DNA from: Flavobacteriales bacterium
GTDB taxonomy: Bacteria; Bacteroidota; Bacteroidia; Flavobacteriales_D; Crocinitomicaceae
Length of the DNA: 8,655 nucleotides
Reading direction: 5' to 3'
Assembly (NCBI GenBank): GCA_947462695.1
Contig: CANHQC010000070.1
Coordinates: 1 to 8,655, forward strand
In this document: in pieces, positions 1 through 6,402 of the stretch
Layout: the number at the start of each line of letters is the position of its first letter
Position numbering within the stretch: the stretch's first letter is position 1
The notes under the pieces: model-generated
What the model was told of the DNA's origin: nothing
Databases searched by the model: none
The model's input: only the letters and a program-made list of their open reading frames with translations
Made by a program: the position numbers and the translations under genes

Positions 1-1
1 A

Positions 2-148
2 AAACGTGAATTAAAGTCCAATGCAATCGCTGTGAACAAAGAAAAAGTTGGTGAAGATTTCGTATTGACGACAGCACACCTGATCAATTCAAAATATGCG
101 TTAATCGGAAAAGGAAAGAAGACGAATTATATTTTGGTGGTGGAGTAA
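2..148 (+). CDS. tyrS: C-terminal end of probable tyrosyl-tRNA synthetase (partial)
   Basis: The reading frame is open from the left edge and ends at TAA 146-148, giving 48 residues of a protein whose start lies outside the window. The fragment has the pattern of an S4-type RNA-binding tail. An 'NAIAVNKEKV' strand-turn-strand is followed by 'LINSKYALIGKGKK', and the protein ends in a hydrophobic strand 'YILVVE'. This resembles the C-terminal S4 domain of bacterial TyrRS, which contacts tRNA(Tyr), where a 'V-N-x-x-K-V' turn and a basic 'G-K-K-x-Y' segment near the end are usual. The catalytic domain (HIGH and KMSKS motifs) is not visible, so the assignment rests on this tail alone. Another S4-domain protein is possible. 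The gene converges on truA, with only one base between the two stop codons. Confidence 0.7.
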   Translation, partial: KRELKSNAIAVNKEKVGEDFVLTTAHLINSKYALIGKGKKTNYILVVE

Positions 149-149
149 G

Positions 150-887
150 TTAATACCTCACTTCCCACAAAAACAATCCATGCGCTGGAACAGAAACTGC
201 TGCTTGTCCGCGGTCTTTTGCTTCTAAAATGGCTGGAAGTTCATCAGTTGAAAGCTTTCCTGTACCGACTTCTAATAAGGTTCCAACTGTTGCTCTTACC
301 ATGTTGCGCAAAAACCGATCGGCTGAAATTTCAAAATAAGCCTTAGTATCACTCGTTTGGATCCATGTTGCACGCGTTACTTCGCAAATATTCGTTTTTA
401 CATCTGTATGCAATTTGGAAAGTGACGTGAAATCTTGTTTTCCGATGAGGTGCTTTGCCGCTTCATTCATACGTTCAAAATTCGGTTGATGCCTTAGGAA
501 CAAACTTCGATCAGCTAAAAATGGATCCTTTTTCCAATGAATGAAATACCTATATGTGCGCTGTGTTGCGCTGAAACGGGCATGCAGATCAACGCTGACT
601 TCCGTGATGTTATAAATGGAGATATCGTCAGGAAGAATACAATTTAGTTTGTAGGCCCATTCCTCTAATGAAACCGGTGCGGACGCTATATCGACATGGA
701 AGAAATACTGTGCGGCATGCACCCCTGTATCCGTTCTACCACATCCGGTAATCAAGACTTCTTGGTTCGATTGCAATTTTGAAAGCGCACGTTCGATTTC
801 CTCCTGAACTGAAACTTGCTTGGGTTGACGTTGCCAGCCAAAATAGTTTTTGCCATTGTACGCGAGTTCGAAGAAAAAACGTTTCAT
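150..887 (-). CDS. truA: tRNA pseudouridine(38-40) synthase TruA
   Basis: TruA isomerises uridines 38, 39 and 40 in the tRNA anticodon arm to pseudouridine in the cytoplasm. The 245-residue length is normal for the family. The N-terminus has the expected 'ELAYNGKNYFGWQRQP' strand. The catalytic motif 'GCGRTDTGVHA' lies near residues 48-58, with the nucleophilic aspartate in R-T-D. 'FSATQRTYRYFI' (about residues 105-116) and 'FLRNMVRATVGTLLEVG' (about 192-208) match conserved TruA core segments. The protein ends in 'AHGLFLWEV', the usual 'P-A-x-G-L-x-L' end of TruA. The start is ATG at 885-887, 19 bases after the stop of the upstream TPR-PD40 gene, so the two are probably cotranscribed. No Shine-Dalgarno site is evident. 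The stop is one base from that of the convergent tyrS fragment, and no separate terminator fits between them. Confidence 0.96.
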   Translation of the reverse strand: MKRFFFELAYNGKNYFGWQRQPKQVSVQEEIERALSKLQSNQEVLITGCGRTDTGVHAAQYFFHVDIASAPVSLEEWAYKLNCILPDDISIYNITEVSVDLHARFSATQRTYRYFIHWKKDPFLADRSLFLRHQPNFERMNEAAKHLIGKQDFTSLSKLHTDVKTNICEVTRATWIQTSDTKAYFEISADRFLRNMVRATVGTLLEVGTGKLSTDELPAILEAKDRGQAAVSVPAHGLFLWEVRY

Positions 888-906
888 TCAGTCGAAACTT
901 TGAAAA

Positions 907-2292
907 CTAGTTCGGCGAAGTTGGATACGTGAAGTTCGACATGTTTATTTCGAATAAATCCATACTCGACTTATTACCAAGCGATTCATTACCCGACATC
1001 ATAGCCTTTTTTAATTCTTCGTAGTACTGAAAATGCGTATCGTTGTTCACCGTATTGATTCCATTTCCCAAATTAACAGGTGTTCCCCACGAACCTCCTT
1101 TGTTCTCTACAACATACACATCCAATCCGCCCATTCCAAGCAACCCATCACTGGAGAAAAATAAAAACCGTCCGTCAGGAGAAATGAATGGAGTAGTTTC
1201 TCTACCGATGGTGTTGATTTGAGCAGGAAGTGGTTTTGCTTCCCCCCATTTTTTATTGACTTTTTGTACGACATAAATATCTGTCGATGATTTTTCAGCC
1301 TTGCGGTCGGTTACAAAATACATGGTATTTCCATCTGCCGTTAAGGTAGCTGATCCTTCAAAGAAACTCGTGTTAATCGACTTGTTGTCAATGAGTTTCG
1401 GATTCGACCATTTTCCACTTGTAGATTGCGTCATGATGCATATATCTGAGCTTCGTGTTTTAAGTTTTTCTTTCACAGCTGTGGTATTAACCGTTAGCAA
1501 CATGGTTTTTCCATCCCGTGAAATGTAATTCAGTGCATCAAATCCACTCGTATTCATTCTTCCAAGTTCATTTGACACACTATCCCAACTTTGATTGGTA
1601 CCATTGTACACTGATTTATAAATGTCTTCGAAGAACTCTTGATCATCCGGATTCATTGTCCCGCCTTTTGTATCGCTTCGACGAGAAGTGAAATAAATTG
1701 ATTTTCCATCTGGATCAAGGACCGGTGCGTATTCATGATTCCCTGTATTTAACGATTGAACCGCAATTCGCGTGATCCGTTCCCCTTTTTCAAAGGCTTC
1801 TTTGGCGAATTTACACTGTTCGATTCGGAGATTAAGAGACAATTCTTTCGATCGAAATGCCGGTAATACTTCAATGGCTTTTTGATAAAAATAAATGGCT
1901 GAATCAAGATTTGTAGTTGAAATACCCCCCATGCGATGGTAAGATTTCCCTAATAATTCATAGACCTCTTTATCCAATTCATTGTCATCGAGTGCGACAG
2001 CATCTCTGGCATATTTCATCGCAAGACCATAATTCTCCATATTGTAATGGCACTGACTGATCCAGAAAGCAGGTTTCCAACTGTTGGGGTCTTTATTGCC
2101 AGCCTCTCTGAATTTTGCTAATGCACTTTTGAATAATCCTTTGCCATAGAATTCCTTTCCTTGGTCAAGTAGGTATATAGCCGTTCCTTTATCAACGATT
2201 TTAGTTGTTGTGTCTGGGGGCAATGTAGCGGAACAATGTCCTGTAAATGACACTGACGAGATAAAAAGTAGAAGTAAAATAAGTTGTTTCAT
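907..2292 (-). CDS. Secreted TPR and PD40 (WD40-like beta-propeller) repeat protein
   Basis: I prefer ATG 2290-2292 as the start because it places a signal peptide (MKQLILLLLFISSVSFTGHCSA) at the N-terminus, giving 461 residues. An upstream in-frame start at 2316 would add eight polar residues before it. Residues about 35-165 are helical TPR-like repeats ('YGKGLFKSALAKFREAGNKD', 'AMKYARDAVALDD', 'SAIYFYQKAIEVLP'). Residues about 185-400 hold four PD40 blades: 'YAPVLDPDGKSIYFTSRR', 'ALNYISRDGKTMLLTV', 'GSATLTADGNTMYFVTDRK' and 'TTPFISPDGRFLFFSSDG'. This architecture is common in Bacteroidota periplasmic or surface proteins, including relatives of type IX secretion components, where an OmpA domain usually follows. 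Here the protein ends without one. The cysteine in 'TGHC' does not fit a lipobox, so export as a soluble periplasmic or secreted protein is inferred. The exact role is unknown. It lies between the EI24-like gene and truA on the same strand. Confidence 0.85.
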   Translation of the reverse strand: MKQLILLLLFISSVSFTGHCSATLPPDTTTKIVDKGTAIYLLDQGKEFYGKGLFKSALAKFREAGNKDPNSWKPAFWISQCHYNMENYGLAMKYARDAVALDDNELDKEVYELLGKSYHRMGGISTTNLDSAIYFYQKAIEVLPAFRSKELSLNLRIEQCKFAKEAFEKGERITRIAVQSLNTGNHEYAPVLDPDGKSIYFTSRRSDTKGGTMNPDDQEFFEDIYKSVYNGTNQSWDSVSNELGRMNTSGFDALNYISRDGKTMLLTVNTTAVKEKLKTRSSDICIMTQSTSGKWSNPKLIDNKSINTSFFEGSATLTADGNTMYFVTDRKAEKSSTDIYVVQKVNKKWGEAKPLPAQINTIGRETTPFISPDGRFLFFSSDGLLGMGGLDVYVVENKGGSWGTPVNLGNGINTVNNDTHFQYYEELKKAMMSGNESLGNKSSMDLFEINMSNFTYPTSPN

Positions 2293-2374
2293 AGCTTGCA
2301 TTGAGGATAAGCACAAAGAAAAGAAAAAATGATTACTGTTTAGGTATTGTTCACTTATGAATTGAATCGTTTCA

Positions 2375-3199
2375 TCATTTTCTTGAAGAATTCATTTTCA
2401 TTACTGCTAGTGTTGCCATAACAATACCTAAAATAGGTGCGAAAGAAGCTGCTATCAATAAACAAACATGCCAACCGAATTCTCCCAATTGTGCCCAAAA
2501 ACCAATTGATTGGAATCCGTCAAGTGAAAACAAAATATCAAGGTTAACCGGAACGAGAATCAGTAGGGAATAACTTGCGCCAATCATTAGTGCCAGTGCA
2601 CGGTGTTTTCGGACAAAGGATACACTTTCATAGATGCTTAATTTTTGCCGTTCTAGTGTATAATCCATAAAACTGAAACCATAGTAGAAAAAGGAGGTTA
2701 TGTACATCACATATATGACAGGAGAATGAATGACCTCACCCCAAATCATGGTGCCACCAATAAACAAAACAGCCAAAATAGAATACTGCCACATCATGTT
2801 TCGAAGCGCTAGTCGTACCGCTCGCTTGACATCATGCATGAATTGTTGGAGAGAAAAAAGATGTTGTTTGCCGCTAATTTTTTTTTCCGTTGCTGCGCTT
2901 AAATAGGTTAAGAGCGGGGATAAGACAATAACAATAAGGTATTTCGTGAAATCCATTAACGCCAAACCTAACCCAATTTCGATGAATCCATAAAGAACAA
3001 TCCATGTAATCCCGTTTGAAGTCTGGGCCGTTAGGTCAAGTTCATGTGTTGAAATCCAATGCCCTAATCGATACAGTAAAACCATGAAAATTGCCGGCAG
3101 TAATGCAAACCAGTACCATTTATGCCGGTGTATGAAGCGAAATGCCTCGCGAATAACGTCAAGTCCAGTTTTTATATCATCGAAAAAAGTCACTTTCAA
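2375..3199 (-). CDS. EI24/CysZ-like integral membrane protein
   Basis: This 274-residue membrane protein resembles the EI24 domain family, which includes the sulfate permease CysZ. Four hydrophobic regions are visible, at about residues 28-49, 63-100, 136-178 and 200-267. The segment 'VLSPLLTYLSAATEKK' after the second region and 'FMDYTLERQKLSIYESVSFVRKHR' before the last are characteristic of this family. Bacteroidota copies are of uncertain substrate, so a sulfate transport role is not claimed. The start is unusual. No ATG is available near the N-terminus, and the annotated first codon is TTG (3197-3199). That TTG is also the end of a good -7 promoter match, so GTG at 3191-3193 may be the true start. 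The coding strand has a run of nine A at 2878-2886. The TPR-PD40 gene follows 82 bases downstream and could share its transcript. Confidence 0.8.
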   Translation of the reverse strand: MKVTFFDDIKTGLDVIREAFRFIHRHKWYWFALLPAIFMVLLYRLGHWISTHELDLTAQTSNGITWIVLYGFIEIGLGLALMDFTKYLIVIVLSPLLTYLSAATEKKISGKQHLFSLQQFMHDVKRAVRLALRNMMWQYSILAVLFIGGTMIWGEVIHSPVIYVMYITSFFYYGFSFMDYTLERQKLSIYESVSFVRKHRALALMIGASYSLLILVPVNLDILFSLDGFQSIGFWAQLGEFGWHVCLLIAASFAPILGIVMATLAVMKMNSSRK

Positions 3200-3225
3200 A
3201 TTTACGTTAAGCTTTTTGATTCAAA
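3197..3225 (-). promoter_or_regulatory. Bacteroidota-type promoter for the EI24-like gene
   Basis: Reading the minus strand, TTTG (3225-3222) is followed after exactly 17 bases by TAAATTTG (3204-3197). This is a full match to the Bacteroidota primary-sigma consensus TTTG...TAnnTTTG. Transcription would be expected to begin a few bases downstream, around 3190-3194. That leaves essentially no leader before a GTG codon at 3191-3193 and places the annotated TTG start inside the -7 element. The match is seen in the sequence. Activity is inferred. Confidence 0.6.
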
Positions 3226-3246
3226 TCTCAATTCGGTTCTTTCCTT

Positions 3247-3263
3247 CTCATTTCTCGTTTCTC
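3247..3263 (+). repeat. 17-bp direct repeat, left copy
   Basis: CTCATTTCTCGTTTCTC occurs here and again, without mismatch, at 3366-3382. The two copies bracket the palindromic segment in the middle of the purB/EI24 intergenic region. The word is pyrimidine-rich, which lowers its information content somewhat, but a perfect 17-mer within 120 bases is not expected by chance. Confidence 0.75.
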
Positions 3264-3281
3264 AATCAATTCATCGCCTTC

Positions 3282-3361
3282 CTCGATACTATTTTTGGCT
3301 GATCGCATGTCCGCCGAAAGGTGGATGTATCGAGATGGCCAAAAATCACTCGTTCGGCGGA
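3282..3361. repeat. Interlocking inverted repeats in the intergenic region
   Basis: Three short words recur as reverse complements in the same left-to-right order. CTCGATAC (3282-3289) pairs with GTATCGAG (3327-3334). ATTTTTGGC (3291-3299) pairs with GCCAAAAAT (3338-3346). TCCGCCGAA (3310-3318) pairs with TTCGGCGGA (3353-3361). Each half lies 43-47 bases from its partner, so the pairs interlock rather than nest and cannot all form in one simple hairpin. The segment lies between two divergent promoter candidates and carries no credible coding sequence. A decayed dispersed intergenic repeat or a small non-autonomous element remnant is the simplest reading. This is inference. Confidence 0.6.
3291..3346 (+). 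other. Imperfect hairpin with GAAA tetraloop
   Basis: The 9-bp stem ATTTTTGGC/GCCAAAAAT (3291-3299 with 3338-3346) encloses a second stem, 3307-3315 with 3320-3328, capped by GAAA (3316-3319) closed by a C-G pair. The inner stem contains three G-U wobbles (3308/3327, 3309/3326, 3313/3322). These pair only in RNA of the + strand and become A-C mismatches on the other strand. No promoter with both elements clearly transcribes it, so it may be only a DNA-level palindrome. Confidence 0.5.
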
Positions 3362-3365
3362 ATTA

Positions 3366-3382
3366 CTCATTTCTCGTTTCTC
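3366..3382 (+). repeat. 17-bp direct repeat, right copy
   Basis: This is a perfect second copy of CTCATTTCTCGTTTCTC (the first is at 3247-3263). It lies just right of the last inverted-repeat word and upstream of the purB promoter candidate. Together the copies delimit a 136-bp unit. Confidence 0.75.
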
Positions 3383-3413
3383 TCTCATTATTTCCCATTC
3401 GACGAGCTTTTCG

Positions 3414-3421
3414 TACCTTTG
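3414..3421 (+). promoter_or_regulatory. Candidate -7 promoter element for purB
   Basis: TACCTTTG fits the Bacteroidota TAnnTTTG -7 consensus and is oriented toward purB, whose ATG is at 3471. This would give a 5' leader of about 45 bases. No clear TTG-type -33 element is present at the usual distance upstream, so the call is weaker than the promoter at 3197-3225. Confidence 0.5.
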
Positions 3422-3470
3422 CCCTTCATTTCAAATGTCGGTAACGACTGAACGAGTTAATTGTACAAAA

Positions 3471-4826
3471 ATGTCACTTTCCAGTTTAACAGCCATCTCC
3501 CCAATTGACGGGCGATATTCTTCTAAAACAGCCGAATTAAAGCCATATTTCTCTGAATTTGGGTTGATTAAATACCGTGTTCATGTGGAGGTAGAATATT
3601 TCATTGCCTTAGTAGAAGCACAGATTGTACCCTTAACGGATTTTCCAACCGATCGATTCAAGGATCTACGGTTGCTCGTTTCAAATTTTAGTGAGGCAGA
3701 TGCGCAATGGATAAAAGACACCGAAAAGATCACGAATCACGATGTAAAAGCGGTCGAGTATTTTCTTAAAGATCGCATGTCAGCGTTAGGGTTGGAAAAA
3801 TACCTTGAATTCATTCATTTTGGATTAACGTCACAAGATATCAATAACACGGCCGTTCCACTCTCATTAAAGGATGCATTGCATGAACAGTATTTGCCGT
3901 TAATGAATCAACTGGTCGAAAAATTAGCTGCGTTACAACACGCGTGGAAAGATATACCAATGCTTGCACGAACGCATGGTCAACCTGCTTCACCAACGCG
4001 ATTAGGTAAGGAGATTCAAGTGTTTACTGAACGATTGAAAAAACAGATAGAACAACTACAAGCCATTCCTTTTTCAGCAAAATTTGGTGGGGCAACGGGA
4101 AATTTTAACGCACATAATGTCGCTTACCCCAACGTAGATTGGGTTACGTTTGCCAACTCTTTTGTCAACAATCAACTGGGATTAGATCGAAGCCAGACAA
4201 CCACGCAGATTGAACATTACGACAACCTTGCGGCCTTGTTCGATGGAATGAAGCGCATCAACACTATCATTCTCGATCTTGACCGTGACATGTGGACGTA
4301 CATTTCAATGGACTATTTCAAGCAAAAATTGAAAGAAGGCGAAGTAGGCTCTTCTGCTATGCCTCACAAGGTAAATCCAATCGATTTTGAAAATTCTGAA
4401 GGAAACATCGGAATCGCAAACGCACTATTCGAACACCTTTCTGCCAAACTGCCTGTTTCCAGACTTCAGCGGGATTTGACCGATTCAACTGTGCTAAGGG
4501 CCGTGGGAATGCCATTGGCGCATACATTTATTGCTGTTAAATCAACGTTGGCAGGCTTGGGTAAATTAGTACTGAATGAGCATGCGCTAACAGAAGATTT
4601 GGAGTCCAATTGGGCGGTAGTGGCAGAAGCTATTCAAACGATTTTACGCCGTGAAGGATTTCCAAAACCATATGAAGCGCTAAAAGCCTTAACGCGTAAA
4701 AATGAACAAATCACCCAGTCCACTGTTCATGCTTTTGTGGATGAGTTGCCTGTTTCTGAAGAACTTAAGGCTGAGTTGAAGCGCATTACTCCATCCAATT
4801 ATACAGGTATACAACTTGTTAACTAA
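3471..4826 (+). CDS. purB: Adenylosuccinate lyase PurB
   Basis: PurB eliminates fumarate from SAICAR and from adenylosuccinate, two steps of purine nucleotide synthesis, in the cytoplasm. The ATG at 3471 gives 451 residues, close to the 456 of the E. coli enzyme. It begins 'MSLSSLTAISPIDGRYSSKT', the normal N-terminus of the E. coli-type subfamily. An upstream in-frame start at 3321 would add 50 residues encoded by the repeat-rich intergenic DNA and is rejected. Visible landmarks are 'TNHDVKAVEYF' (88-98, His90), 'HFGLTSQDINNTA' (116-128), 'ARTHGQPASPTRLGKE' (166-181, with His169 as the probable catalytic histidine) and the fumarate-lyase signature 'GSSAMPHKVNPIDFENSEGN' (293-312, serine loop). 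All key residues are present, so the enzyme should be active. A secreted protein of unknown function starts 10 bases downstream on the same strand. Confidence 0.97.
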   Translation: MSLSSLTAISPIDGRYSSKTAELKPYFSEFGLIKYRVHVEVEYFIALVEAQIVPLTDFPTDRFKDLRLLVSNFSEADAQWIKDTEKITNHDVKAVEYFLKDRMSALGLEKYLEFIHFGLTSQDINNTAVPLSLKDALHEQYLPLMNQLVEKLAALQHAWKDIPMLARTHGQPASPTRLGKEIQVFTERLKKQIEQLQAIPFSAKFGGATGNFNAHNVAYPNVDWVTFANSFVNNQLGLDRSQTTTQIEHYDNLAALFDGMKRINTIILDLDRDMWTYISMDYFKQKLKEGEVGSSAMPHKVNPIDFENSEGNIGIANALFEHLSAKLPVSRLQRDLTDSTVLRAVGMPLAHTFIAVKSTLAGLGKLVLNEHALTEDLESNWAVVAEAIQTILRREGFPKPYEALKALTRKNEQITQSTVHAFVDELPVSEELKAELKRITPSNYTGIQLVN

Positions 4827-4836
4827 TTCAAATCAC

Positions 4837-6402
4837 ATGAAAACGCTTGCACTACTGCTGTTTATTTTAACTGTTTTCAACGGATACACCCAACAACAAG
4901 TCGACTGGGGTAAAATGGAGCGAAGTTCCGGTAGAATGCTTTCCATATTGCCTAAAAACGAAAGTGACTTTTACTCGTTGCGTTGGTCAGGAGGAGCTGT
5001 ATTAGGTAACTATAAATTGTCTAAACATTCCAATCTGAGTACAGTTGCATCGGGTAAATTGCTTTTGAAAGCGGATAACGGGATGGCTAATTTCGAGGAT
5101 TCTAAAGTGATCAATGGGAAATTACTCGTTTTTCTTTCTGACCGATACGAAGGTGAAAATCACTTCTATATGCAAGAGTATGGTGAAGACATGAAGCCCC
5201 TAGGAGAGCCAAATAAATTGGCAAAGTACGAGTTGGAAAGAGGGAAATCCCGTGGATTTTTTAATGTCATAGTTTCACAAGACAATACGCATTTTGGGGT
5301 GGTTTGGGAAATCCCTGGTAAGCGCGAAGAAAAGGATCGTTATGGCTTCAAAATTTTCAATGAGAATATGGAAGTCATCAATGACGGTGATTACAAATTG
5401 CCATACGAAGGTCGTTTGTCCAATATTGATCAGCATTACTTGACAAACACAGGAGATTATTTTATTTCTGTTATTGAATACCAAGAATCTGAACAAAAAC
5501 GCGTATTTAGAAACTACCTCAATTATAAATCGACACATATTCTTCATATTACAGATGAAGGATTGGAAGATTTCGAGGTGAACTTAAGTGGAAAAAGGGT
5601 TGAGGCGATGTCAATGAGCTCAGATAATCAACGGATTTTCACCCTAACTGGAATTTATGGTGAAACAGGAAAAGCGGGTGTTTCTGGTTTATTTTATTTG
5701 CGTGCCGATTTTGATCGTCAGGAGATTATCGATGAAGGTTTTGAAAAGTTTGGAAAAGATTTTATCACCCAAGATTGGTCTGATCGCCAAAAAGAGCGTG
5801 CCGAACGTCAAGAACAACGCGGAAAAGGCGAACCCCAATTGTACAATTACGTGATGCGCCAAACCGAAGTACTGGAAGATGGAAGTATCATCGGGTCCAT
5901 TGAACAATATTATGTGGTTGTAACTAGCTATACTGATCCCCGCACCGGTGCAACACGAACAACTTATACGTATTATTACAACGATGTCATTGCATATAAA
6001 GTTGGGAAAGATGGCGGGTTTGATTGGTTGACCAAAATCGATAAATACCAAGTCTCAACAAATGACGGTGGACCATATAGCTCATATGCTCGATACATGA
6101 ATGACGGTAAACTTTGCTTCATTTTTAACGACAGTGATCGAAATTACGATGAAAACGGGAAGTTTTTAAAAGGCAGTCGGACGTATGCTGCAAACTTTAG
6201 TAAGCGCCGTAATGTGGTTGCCCTTGTTGAAATAGACCTGAGTAATGGAAATGTCGACCGAAAAACATTCTTTGATCGTTCCGAAATCAATGCGTTGGCA
6301 GTTCCGAAATTATTTAACGTCAATTATACCAAAGGTGAAGTACTTCTGTATGCCGTTTACGGTCGAAATGAACGCTTTGGCAAGTTGAAATTAACCGATT
6401 AG
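4837..6402 (+). CDS. Secreted protein of unknown function, downstream of purB
   Basis: I do not recognise this family. The ATG at 4837-4839 starts a clear signal peptide (MKTLALLLFILTVFNGYT, with cleavage likely just before a run of Gln), giving 521 residues. An in-frame TTG at 4816 would overlap purB and put polar residues before the signal peptide, so I reject it. After the signal the protein is rich in alternating beta-strand pattern and aromatic residues, for example 'VINGKLLVFLSDRY', 'FFNVIVSQDNTHFGVVWE', 'GDYFISVIEY', 'LCFIFNDSDRNYDENG' and 'GEVLLYAVYGRNERFG'. Their spacing suggests a beta-propeller-like fold. A charged segment at about residues 316-333 (Arg/Glu/Gln-rich) interrupts it. 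There is no TPR, OmpA or type IX sorting domain that I can see. The 10-base gap after purB suggests cotranscription, though a functional link to purine synthesis is doubtful. It overlaps convergent lnt by 4 bases. Confidence 0.8.
   Translation: MKTLALLLFILTVFNGYTQQQVDWGKMERSSGRMLSILPKNESDFYSLRWSGGAVLGNYKLSKHSNLSTVASGKLLLKADNGMANFEDSKVINGKLLVFLSDRYEGENHFYMQEYGEDMKPLGEPNKLAKYELERGKSRGFFNVIVSQDNTHFGVVWEIPGKREEKDRYGFKIFNENMEVINDGDYKLPYEGRLSNIDQHYLTNTGDYFISVIEYQESEQKRVFRNYLNYKSTHILHITDEGLEDFEVNLSGKRVEAMSMSSDNQRIFTLTGIYGETGKAGVSGLFYLRADFDRQEIIDEGFEKFGKDFITQDWSDRQKERAERQEQRGKGEPQLYNYVMRQTEVLEDGSIIGSIEQYYVVVTSYTDPRTGATRTTYTYYYNDVIAYKVGKDGGFDWLTKIDKYQVSTNDGGPYSSYARYMNDGKLCFIFNDSDRNYDENGKFLKGSRTYAANFSKRRNVVALVEIDLSNGNVDRKTFFDRSEINALAVPKLFNVNYTKGEVLLYAVYGRNERFGKLKLTD

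Noticed and set aside
2220..2232. Lipoprotein signal in the TPR-PD40 protein ('TGHC')
   Set aside because: The residue before Cys is His, not Ala/Gly/Ser, and the preceding residues do not form a lipobox. An ordinary signal peptide is more likely.
2293..2316. Upstream start of the TPR-PD40 protein at 2316
   Set aside because: It would add eight residues before a well-formed signal peptide beginning at ATG 2292.
3247..3382. CRISPR array or riboswitch
   Set aside because: There are only two direct repeat copies of 17 bp with one 102-bp interval. The structure matches no riboswitch class I know, and it lies upstream of the likely purB transcription start.
3084..3451. Small + strand reading frames upstream of purB
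   Set aside because: They span the antisense of the EI24-like gene and the repeat unit, are Phe/Ser-rich low-complexity translations, and have no recognisable domain.
3321..3470. N-terminal extension of PurB by 50 residues
   Set aside because: The extra residues derive from the intergenic repeat segment and do not resemble PurB. The normal family N-terminus begins at ATG 3471.
4816..4836. TTG start of the unknown secreted protein overlapping purB
   Set aside because: ATG 4837 directly precedes the signal peptide. The extension is polar and lies within the purB end.
5275..6051. Minus-strand reading frames inside the unknown secreted gene
   Set aside because: They are antisense shadows of a full-length gene with a signal peptide and show no domain features.
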